47,471 nucleotides of DNA from a virus: IMG/VR virus record IMGVR_UViG_3300025466_001800, positions 1 through 47,471 of that record; one strand, given 5' to 3'. Every line of letters begins with the position of its first letter. Position 1 is the first letter of the stretch. The translations under genes were made by a program, and so were the position numbers. The notes beneath the pieces are model-generated. The model saw only the letters and a list, made by a program, of their open reading frames with translations, ran no database searches and was not told the origin of the DNA. Of this stretch, positions 41,879-47,471 are shown piece by piece.

Positions 41879-42438
41879 TATTTCTTTTTAGGTTTAACCG
41901 AGAAGCCACCGTCGTTATCTGCTACAATTGTAACCTCTGTAGGTGAAAATGCACTCATTTTGTTGTTATATGTTGTAACAGCATCAACTGCTTTATCAGA
42001 AGCACCGAAGCCCTTTTCACCACGAGTGGTTTCACTTACTTGATCTGTCCATTCAATATCAGCTTGAACTAAAGGATAAACAATGAGTTGAGCAATCTTA
42101 TCACCAACTTTAAACGTCTGGTCTTCTGTACCGAAGTTATAGAGCTTAATACCCATATCACCTCTATAAGGGTTATCAATGATACCGAAATGAGGAAAAA
42201 TATGTTTCTTAAAACCTACACCAGAACGACCCTCTACACGGATCCAATAACCTGGTGTAACGTAACCTAATTTAAGACCTACAGGTACTACTGCATAGCC
42301 CTTAGCGGGTACAGTAACTTGCTCAACTGCTGTAAGATCTATACCAGAATCACCTGTATAAGGGTCTGAATGATTAAACTTTGGTAGCACAGCTAAATCG
42401 TGTGTCTTTACGAATTTAATGTTAACTGGGAATGACAT
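41878..42438 (-). CDS. dut: dUTP diphosphatase (dUTPase, 186 aa)
   Basis: It hydrolyses dUTP to dUMP and pyrophosphate, keeping uracil out of DNA and feeding dTMP synthesis. All five trimeric-dUTPase motifs are present: DSGIDL, EGRSGVG, IIDNPYRGDMGIKL with the catalytic Asp, GDKIAQLIV and RGEKGFGASD. The frame reaches a TTG at 42474, but the ATG at 42438 (MSFPVNIKFVK) begins just before the conserved fold and is preferred. A C-terminal extension of about 35 residues beyond motif V (ending VKPKKK) is longer than usual. Confidence 0.96.
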   Translation of the reverse strand: MSFPVNIKFVKTHDLAVLPKFNHSDPYTGDSGIDLTAVEQVTVPAKGYAVVPVGLKLGYVTPGYWIRVEGRSGVGFKKHIFPHFGIIDNPYRGDMGIKLYNFGTEDQTFKVGDKIAQLIVYPLVQADIEWTDQVSETTRGEKGFGASDKAVDAVTTYNNKMSAFSPTEVTIVADNDGGFSVKPKKK

Positions 42439-42495
42439 AATGACGTAGTATATATTAAGAGCTTGATAACTCAACTGCTTGCCTAAATATTCTTA

Positions 42496-43050
42496 GTGAA
42501 TCCACCATTACCGGACAAAAATTCCACAGACAATCAATCCGTTATCGATCAAATCGATGCTGTTATAGCTGGATTGAACACACCTGAAGAATCTAAAGAA
42601 AAGGTAGAAGATAATGTACCAGTAAAGACTACTGCTATACCACCAAAAACAAACGAAGAAATGCAAACGTTTGTATTACAGCACTCTGCTGAATTGGTGG
42701 AAAATAGTGTTAAGAGTATAATGGAATTACAAAAACTAACAGTAGCTACTGGTGATCCTGAAATGATGGCAGGGTTAGCAAGCTTAATAGCTGCAAGTAC
42801 CGGTGCTATTGAAACTGTCAACAAAATACATTTACAAGCTAAAAAGGCAGATACTGTTAAAGAGCTTAAAAAACTTGAAATCGAAGGTAAGAAAGAAATA
42901 CAACGTCTTAAGAATGACGGGTATCTCAATTTACCTCAGGGTAACACTAACATATTAGTAGCTACCCGAGAAGAGATTATAGCTCAATTAACCGGAAAAG
43001 CAAAAGCTAAGGTAACAGATACTAATGTTATTGAGTTGTCGGCGGGGTAG
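42496..43050 (+). CDS. Possible small terminase subunit or helical DNA-packaging protein (184 aa)
   Basis: The central half (about 70-145) is a long helical hairpin: HSAELVENSVKSIMELQKLT, then GDPEMMAGLASLIAASTGAI and NKIHLQAKKADTVKELKKLE. This pattern resembles T4 gp16-type small terminase cores, where the hairpin drives ring assembly. The N-terminus is Pro/Asp-rich and disordered. The C-terminus has a short basic segment. It starts with GTG. The stop overlaps the convergent lipoprotein by 23 bases. No large terminase is in the window, so the call rests on helix pattern alone. Confidence 0.45.
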   Translation: MNPPLPDKNSTDNQSVIDQIDAVIAGLNTPEESKEKVEDNVPVKTTAIPPKTNEEMQTFVLQHSAELVENSVKSIMELQKLTVATGDPEMMAGLASLIAASTGAIETVNKIHLQAKKADTVKELKKLEIEGKKEIQRLKNDGYLNLPQGNTNILVATREEIIAQLTGKAKAKVTDTNVIELSAG

Positions 43051-43963
43051 TTTTTAGAGTCTTTTTAAGTTTAGACCCGTGAGATTCCCAAATTAGTAGT
43101 AATACTACTACACCTACAACACTACCAATTACCCATATAGGTACAGTAGCAGCTACATATGCTAACGCTAAACAAGCTAATGCGCCAATACCCATACTAA
43201 TACTCTTTAACAGTATAGCAAGTACCAAGAATAGTATACCTACCCCTACCAAGGCTTTAATAATATAACCTAACATTTCTGCTTTTTGATTGGCTTTAGC
43301 AATTGCTAATTGATCTGCAGCTTCTCTTTTTAATCGCGCAAGTTCAGCGTCCTTTTCAGCCTGTATTTTATTAATAGTGACTTGTTGTGCTTGTCTTAGT
43401 TGTTCTTTTTCTTTTTCTTTTTGGGCAATTAAAGCCTCTGCATTATCTAACTGAGATTTTTGAGATATAGCTAATTCCACCTGCGCATTGTATTTGAGAT
43501 ATAATTGATCTATAGTTTTTGTTTTTTCATCATCTACTTCTTTAGCTATAGCTGTCTTTTGTTCAGGAGTAGTCTTATCTGTACGGTTCATTATTTCTTT
43601 TGAACGTAAGTGAGCTATAAGTGTGTTAATGTCTTGTTTCTTCTTCTCTTGAGTAACAATGTATATACCGTAATTTAATTCTCCTATTTTTGCAAAATTA
43701 GCGTCATCTAATTTAGTTCTATCATCGTATGCTTTCTGTAAACCATCTCTAAACTTAGCATATTGTAATTCCATTTCTTTACGTGCTGCTTCAACTTTAG
43801 CATTAGCTTCTGCTGCAGCATCAACTTGCTTTTTGGTGTCCTCTGCTTTCACTACAACCGCTGCAGACGTAGTTGTGTCTACTTTAGGTGTATTGAATTT
43901 AGGAAGGCCTAAACACCCTGCAAAAAACAAGGATGTTAATACTATTACAAAATACTTTTTCAT
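43028..43963 (-). CDS. Lipoprotein with long coiled coil and C-terminal membrane helices (311 aa)
   Basis: Residues 1-17 form a lipoprotein signal ending FFAGC, with Cys17 as the lipidation site. Residues 30-225 are a charged coiled coil (Lys/Glu/Ala/Gln-rich, with KEKEKEQLRQAQQV). Residues 228-285 hold two to three hydrophobic helices (IIKALVGVGILFLVLAILL; WVIGSVVGVVVLLLIW). A protein lipidated at one end and membrane-embedded at the other could span the periplasm, as spanins do in lysis, but no spanin family is recognised and the lytic genes are not seen. It is preceded by the Hsp20 terminator. Confidence 0.75.
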   Translation of the reverse strand: MKKYFVIVLTSLFFAGCLGLPKFNTPKVDTTTSAAVVVKAEDTKKQVDAAAEANAKVEAARKEMELQYAKFRDGLQKAYDDRTKLDDANFAKIGELNYGIYIVTQEKKKQDINTLIAHLRSKEIMNRTDKTTPEQKTAIAKEVDDEKTKTIDQLYLKYNAQVELAISQKSQLDNAEALIAQKEKEKEQLRQAQQVTINKIQAEKDAELARLKREAADQLAIAKANQKAEMLGYIIKALVGVGILFLVLAILLKSISMGIGALACLALAYVAATVPIWVIGSVVGVVVLLLIWESHGSKLKKTLKTTPPTTQ

Positions 43964-43978
43964 ATTAATACTTACAAT

Positions 43979-44007
43979 AAAAAAGGGGAGAGATTTCTCC
44001 CTCCCCC
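43979..44007 (-). terminator. Intrinsic terminator after hsp20
   Basis: The minus strand reads GGGGAGGGAGA, three bases of loop, TCTCTCCCC, then TTTTTT (43984-43979). The stem has one bulge. It is placed directly after the Hsp20 stop and before the lipoprotein gene. Confidence 0.8.
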
Positions 44008-44025
44008 ACGTACCTTGCCAAGTTG

Positions 44026-44436
44026 TTAATCAATATCAATAACCTTTTTGCCACCAGACTCTACCTTATTTTTTGGAAAGGTTAGAGTAAGGACACCGTC
44101 TTGTTGTACGGCTTTAGCTTTGTCAAGATTAAACGTATTAGCGACAGTAAAACTGCGACTAAAGGTCTCTTCTTGGGTTCCACCTTTATGGATAACCTTA
44201 CGAGCTCCTTCAATCGTTACAACTCTACCTTCTACTGTAACGTTTGTTTTATCTTTAGGTACACCGGGAAGATCCACCTCTACGGTGAGCTCGTCCCCTT
44301 CTTTAAACCGTACAGTATCTCCTGTACGGCTGACGTCACCCCAAAAGAAAGGGTGATCGAACGGATCCCTGTTGAATAGTTGTTCAACGAGAGATGTTGG
44401 TCTGTATGCGCTACTATTGTAGTTAGTTAGTTTCAT
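44026..44436 (-). CDS. hsp20: Small heat-shock protein, Hsp20/alpha-crystallin family (136 aa)
   Basis: An ATP-independent chaperone that holds unfolded proteins. The alpha-crystallin domain covers about residues 40-130: DELTVEVDLPGVPKDKTNVTVEGRVVTIEG, the FSRSFTV strand and DGVLTLTFPK (A-x-x-x-G-V-L signature as QQDGVLTLTF). An N-terminal FNRDPFDHPFF resembles host IbpA-like proteins. Hsp20 genes are a known part of T4-like cyanophage gene sets, where they may aid virion assembly or host protein homeostasis. A clear terminator follows. Confidence 0.94.
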   Translation of the reverse strand: MKLTNYNSSAYRPTSLVEQLFNRDPFDHPFFWGDVSRTGDTVRFKEGDELTVEVDLPGVPKDKTNVTVEGRVVTIEGARKVIHKGGTQEETFSRSFTVANTFNLDKAKAVQQDGVLTLTFPKNKVESGGKKVIDID

Positions 44437-44447
44437 AGCAATAATAA

Positions 44448-44642
44448 TTATTGTTCTTTTCTAAAAAAATCAATAATTTTTTGGACATCATCACTACATT
44501 TACTACACCTGTCCGCACAATTACAATACTGTTGCAAGCCTTCTATAGAATTTATATCTTCGTGTTTATCAACAAGATGTATAATTTCTTTATACGAAAT
44601 ATTATTGCAAACACAGCGTGTATTATCTAACTCAAGCCCCAT
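44448..44642 (-). CDS. BFD-like [2Fe-2S] ferredoxin, coupled to nrdA (64 aa)
   Basis: A bacterioferritin-associated-ferredoxin-like domain. It has the CxC (Cys10, Cys12) and CxxC (Cys46, Cys49) ligands about 34 residues apart in a helix-rich setting (CVCNNISYKEIIHLV ; ADRCSKCSDDVQKII). Two extra cysteines (40 and 42) are unusual. The ATG at 44642 gives a TAATG overlap with the nrdA stop and is preferred to the TTG at 44654. Coupling to ribonucleotide reductase suggests it gives electrons or iron to the reductase system. This is inference; the family itself has diverse roles. Confidence 0.65.
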   Translation of the reverse strand: MGLELDNTRCVCNNISYKEIIHLVDKHEDINSIEGLQQYCNCADRCSKCSDDVQKIIDFFRKEQ

Positions 44643-46294
44643 TACGACTCGCAATTTGAACAGGTTAATATCGAACGAGCAAGTTCTTGAGCTGGATTAG
44701 CAGAGCGTTGATAGTAAAGACTCTTAATACCGTTCTCCCAAGCAAATACTATTAACTCGTTGACATCTTTTGGTTTAGTGTTAGGTGGAATCATTAGGTT
44801 TAATGATTGACCTTGATCAATATACTTTTGACGAGCTGCAGCTTGAATTACTATTTCTTTTTGGCTAATTTCGCCGAAAGTTTTGAATACAGCCTTTTCT
44901 TCTGGGGTGAGAAACTCTAAGTGTTGTACAGAACCACCTTTTACGAGAATGGACTTCCATACCCCCTCTGTATTCTTTTTCTTTGTTTCAAGTAAAGCTT
45001 CAAGATAAGGGTTCTTATACGTAAACTTACCTTTAGCTAAGTCTTTTACAAAGTAGTTAGAGTTGAGAGGCTCAACTGAAGGAGAAGCTTGACCGAGAAT
45101 AAACGAACTGGAGGTAGTAGGCGCTACAGCTAATGTAGTTACATTGCGGCGACCGTAACCTTTAAGTAAAGGTGGTTCACCATATTCTACAGCCATTTGA
45201 GCTGTAGCAGCATCTGCTTTCTTACGAACAAAACTCCATATTTGAGTATTAAGTAGCTTTGCTTCCATTGTTTCAAACCCAATCATCTTGGATTGAAGGT
45301 ATGTGTGCCAACCAAGAGCACCGATACCGAGCGCACGCTGATTAATAGCAAAGTTTCTTGGGTGTACCATGAACTTCATTTTCTCGGTCTTATTAATAAA
45401 CTCAGTCATTACAGCATCAAGGAAGTATACTAATGTTTCTACTGCATCGGTATTCTTCCAGTTGTCCCATTGCTCAAAGTTAAGAGAAGACAAATCACAA
45501 ACGAACGATTCTTCGTTATCGTTTGATAGCATAATCTCCGTACAGAGATTACTTTGGTTAATCTTAATGTTCTTGTCTTTATATACCTGTGGTGCTTGAT
45601 TATTAGCATTATCAGTAAAGAAGATATAAGGATAACCAGACTCGAAACGCTTTTTAATAACTAAACCCCAGATACGACGCTTTTCTTTATCACCATCAAG
45701 CATAGACTTCAACCATTCATCGGTTACACAAACACCGATAGAAAGATTTTGTATGTCGTCTCCATCACTTCTAATCTTTAAGAACTCTTCAATATCCTTA
45801 TGATCGATAGGTAGGTACGCAGCAAATGAACCTCTACGCACGTTACCTTGCGAAATATAATCAGTTAACGATTCAAATACAGTTAATTGATGATGTACAC
45901 CAGTAGATTCACCACCAGACGAGATTGGGGTACCACGTGCACGTATTTTACCAAAGTAAGCAGATGTACCACCGCCTGCTTTTGACATAGTACCTATTTC
46001 TGAAATCTTGTACAGAATGGCATCCATATCATCGTCAATGTATGAACCGAAGCACGAGATAGGTAAACCGCGATTACGACCGAAGTTTGACCAGATAGGA
46101 GAAGCTAAGGAATAAAAACCTTGGTGCATATAGCTTTCAAACTTATCTGCAAAACCTTTCAACTTAAGATAATCTTCAGCTGTCTCAGCTATATCTCTTA
46201 TACGCTTTTCGGCAGTTTCTCCGTCCAGGAGATAACCACGTTCAAGGAACTTGCGGGAGTCGCTATTCAGCCAGTAAATGTTCTTGTTACTCAT
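44642..46294 (-). CDS. nrdA: Ribonucleoside-diphosphate reductase alpha subunit, compact form (550 aa)
   Basis: It reduces ribonucleotides to deoxyribonucleotides with NrdB. Active-site features: redox Cys81 (LPISCFGS) and Cys266 (CDLSSLN), the N-x-C-x-E catalytic set Asn249/Cys251/Glu253 (SNLCTEI), the radical-relay tyrosines in SLYYQR, and C-terminal shuttle cysteines Cys545/Cys548 (LTCSNCES). At 550 aa it is much shorter than E. coli NrdA. The first redox cysteine is at 81 rather than 225, so the N-terminal ATP-cone is missing. Loss of the cone should remove dATP feedback inhibition, useful for a phage. Three tandem TATAAACAC repeats precede it. Confidence 0.96.
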   Translation of the reverse strand: MSNKNIYWLNSDSRKFLERGYLLDGETAEKRIRDIAETAEDYLKLKGFADKFESYMHQGFYSLASPIWSNFGRNRGLPISCFGSYIDDDMDAILYKISEIGTMSKAGGGTSAYFGKIRARGTPISSGGESTGVHHQLTVFESLTDYISQGNVRRGSFAAYLPIDHKDIEEFLKIRSDGDDIQNLSIGVCVTDEWLKSMLDGDKEKRRIWGLVIKKRFESGYPYIFFTDNANNQAPQVYKDKNIKINQSNLCTEIMLSNDNEESFVCDLSSLNFEQWDNWKNTDAVETLVYFLDAVMTEFINKTEKMKFMVHPRNFAINQRALGIGALGWHTYLQSKMIGFETMEAKLLNTQIWSFVRKKADAATAQMAVEYGEPPLLKGYGRRNVTTLAVAPTTSSSFILGQASPSVEPLNSNYFVKDLAKGKFTYKNPYLEALLETKKKNTEGVWKSILVKGGSVQHLEFLTPEEKAVFKTFGEISQKEIVIQAAARQKYIDQGQSLNLMIPPNTKPKDVNELIVFAWENGIKSLYYQRSANPAQELARSILTCSNCES

Positions 46295-46300
46295 AGTTAT

Positions 46301-46327
46301 AGTGTTTATAGTGTTTATAGTGTTTAT
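46301..46327 (-). repeat. Three tandem TATAAACAC-type 9-mers upstream of nrdA
   Basis: On the plus strand AGTGTTTAT is repeated exactly three times and continues as ATTAT. Read on the minus strand this is TATAAACACTATAAACACTATAAACAC, just before ATAACT and the nrdA ATG. Each unit is one base off the T4 late TATAAATA core, so it may be a promoter array, a binding-site array or slippage. Confidence 0.75.
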
Positions 46328-46342
46328 ATTATATTATTTTTG

Positions 46343-47065
46343 TTAATTTTCAAGAAATAGCTTCGCTTCTTTTCGTTTTTGCCAAGCTAATCTCAACTTT
46401 TCTCTTGTTGCTTCATTATGTTTTTTGCCAAACATACCGTTATTAGCTCCCTTGCTTTTTTCTCTATGCTTCTGTCTTGTTTCTTCACTTATAGGGTTCA
46501 ATTTATGCACTTCTTTCATTTTTTCAGAGTGCTTTCTTCTATTCTCTTCATTCCACCAAGTGGCGTTATGTTGCTTTATGCGTTCAATCTGTTCCGCTGT
46601 ATGCCAGGACGTGTATCGGCTTTTACGCGTTGCAACCATTTTATTGTAAACATCTTTACTTCTTGTTCTCTTTTCCTGATTTTGCTTTTCAACAGTTTCT
46701 TGCGATTTCGGCTTTCTCATTTTTAGCTTTGTATGTTCAGACAGCTTATACCCTCCCTTATTAACAAAGTTCTTTCCTCCATTATGTCTGTTATAAAACA
46801 TTGGATGCTCAGCCGCATTTACTTTTGTCAAGAATTTCATTTCGTATGTCAAAGCTTCTTCTGGTGTTGTAAAGTGTTTTATTCTAATTATTTCAAATGC
46901 ACTCAGTCCATCTTTTTGAATTAATCTCTTAATAATATCAGATGTTGTCTGGTATCCCTTTTCAGTCATAAAATTAAAAGAATTAGCTTTTGAGTTTATC
47001 TTACATCCTGCATAATACTTTTGTGTGGGTATATGTCTTATTATATAAAAATATGGTTTTCTCAT
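46343..47065 (-). CDS. GIY-YIG homing endonuclease between nrdB and nrdA (240 aa)
   Basis: A mobile endonuclease. The N-terminal domain begins MRKPYFYIIRHIPTQKYYAGC (GIY and YIG strands as YFYII and YYAGC), with the glutamate helix EEALTYEMKFL and a closing FYNRHNGGKN. The C-terminal half carries NUMOD3-type DNA-binding repeats (SEHTKLKMRKP; SEETRQKHREKSKGANNGMFG; NEATREKLRLAW). It lies between the two ribonucleotide reductase genes in the same direction, the typical site for free-standing endonucleases that target conserved replication genes. Forty bases separate it from each neighbour. Confidence 0.88.
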   Translation of the reverse strand: MRKPYFYIIRHIPTQKYYAGCKINSKANSFNFMTEKGYQTTSDIIKRLIQKDGLSAFEIIRIKHFTTPEEALTYEMKFLTKVNAAEHPMFYNRHNGGKNFVNKGGYKLSEHTKLKMRKPKSQETVEKQNQEKRTRSKDVYNKMVATRKSRYTSWHTAEQIERIKQHNATWWNEENRRKHSEKMKEVHKLNPISEETRQKHREKSKGANNGMFGKKHNEATREKLRLAWQKRKEAKLFLEN

Positions 47066-47103
47066 CTTTATTATTTACATCACACGACCTATAGAATATC
47101 AAT

Positions 47104-47471
47104 TTATTCACCGAATAACGCATCTTCGTCAAAACATTGTGACTTTTTAGAGTATTCAACGGGCCTGGACGAAAAAAAGTCAACCATATTATTACCTAAC
47201 AGCTCTTCGCTAAACCACGCTGTTTCCTTTAGTAACTTTGTATCCGTTTCAAATACTTCTGGAAAACCAATACCCTTGAGAGATTCGTTAATACGGTCTT
47301 TTACAAACTCTTTAAGATGAGCTGCAGTTAATCCGTCTTCATTGATGCCGTTAACCATCCAATCGATAATCTTTGCTTCGCTTTCATATGCTTCTTTAGC
47401 TTCAGCAAGAATTCTTTCTGTAAGCTCTTCATCAAAGAGTTCTGGGTGTTCTTCTCTAATAGTGTTAATAA
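47104..47471 (-). CDS. nrdB: Ribonucleotide reductase beta subunit, C-terminal part (cut by window end)
   Basis: The small subunit that holds the diiron-tyrosyl radical cofactor and passes the radical to NrdA. The frame stays open to the last base (47471); an internal Met at 47358 is not the start. Seen are a helix ending REEHPELFDEELTERILAEA, EAKIIDWMVNGI, LKEFVKDRINESLKGIGF, and the tail WFSEELLGNNMVDFF...SRPVEYSKKSQCF, the NrdB C-terminus whose last residues dock into NrdA. The metal ligands are outside the window. The order nrdB-endonuclease-nrdA is leftward. Confidence 0.85.
   Translation of the reverse strand, partial: INTIREEHPELFDEELTERILAEAKEAYESEAKIIDWMVNGINEDGLTAAHLKEFVKDRINESLKGIGFPEVFETDTKLLKETAWFSEELLGNNMVDFFSSRPVEYSKKSQCFDEDALFGE

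Noticed and set aside
42439-42474. TTG start extending the dUTPase
   Set aside because: The extra 12 residues precede the conserved fold and the ATG at 42438 is standard.
44048-44379. Two plus-strand open frames over hsp20
   Set aside because: They lie fully inside a strongly supported Hsp20 gene and show no family features.
44643-44654. TTG start extending the BFD-like gene
   Set aside because: The ATG at 44642 gives the TAATG junction used at other gene pairs here.
1-47471. Bacterial chromosome or integrated prophage rather than a free phage
   Set aside because: No integrase, attachment sites, rRNA, tRNA or housekeeping genes are seen; gene density and structural genes fit a lytic T4-like phage, though the window alone cannot exclude integration.

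Overview
The window is a compact, AT-rich, gene-dense stretch of a large tailed-phage genome with T4-like (myovirus) ancestry. Evidence for a phage: a T4 gp44-type clamp-loader ATPase, dUTPase, class I ribonucleotide reductase (nrdA complete, nrdB cut by the window end), a small heat-shock protein, baseplate wedge proteins of the gp6 and gp25 families, and about 15 kb of very long, repeat-rich tail or fiber proteins. Two GIY-YIG homing endonucleases, adjacent or slightly overlapping genes (TAATG and ATGA junctions) and many small unknown genes fit the same picture. Almost no start codon has a Shine-Dalgarno sequence. Instead an AT-rich TAAATA-like block sits 5-9 nt upstream of many starts. This suggests a host such as Bacteroidota that does not rely on SD, and/or T4-like late promoters (TATAAATA) overlapping the starts. 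The host assignment is inference.

Layout. 0-3.7 kb: the start of a leftward membrane protein, a divergent rightward CHASE2 / class III adenylate cyclase, and a leftward flavin-dependent tryptophan-halogenase-like gene. 3.7-9.3 kb: leftward small unknown genes, an FCP1-like HAD phosphatase, a rightward GIY-YIG endonuclease and a GT4-like glycosyltransferase. 9.4-13.8 kb: a glycine-zipper exported protein, a GT2 glycosyltransferase, an APS-kinase-like/nucleotidylyltransferase fusion, a lysine-rich protein, an HExxH metallopeptidase and two overlapping small membrane proteins. 13.7-19.3 kb: a large exported protein, small genes, a short rightward transcript with alternative hairpins and an intrinsic terminator, a UV-endonuclease-like protein, a DUF616-like glycosyltransferase and more small genes. 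19.3-39.5 kb: a leftward late structural block that runs, in transcription order, gp25, gp6, a PKD-domain protein, a further wedge or fiber protein, a collagen-like fiber, and proline-threonine-linked adhesins carrying Ig-like, LamG and cysteine modules. 39.5-47.5 kb: a rightward acidic protein with cysteine motifs, clamp loader, dUTPase, a possible small terminase, a lipoprotein, Hsp20, a BFD-like ferredoxin, nrdA, a GIY-YIG endonuclease, and the 3' part of nrdB.

How the genes may work together. The structural block builds the baseplate and a set of adhesive fibers whose domains look shuffled between neighbours. The nrdB/nrdA/BFD-like, dUTPase and clamp-loader genes support DNA precursor supply and replication. 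Three different glycosyltransferases, the halogenase and the APS-kinase/nucleotidylyltransferase fusion point to small-molecule or surface modification, or to cofactor metabolism. The most unusual item is the complete membrane-bound CHASE2 adenylate cyclase, a signalling enzyme not normally part of phage gene sets.
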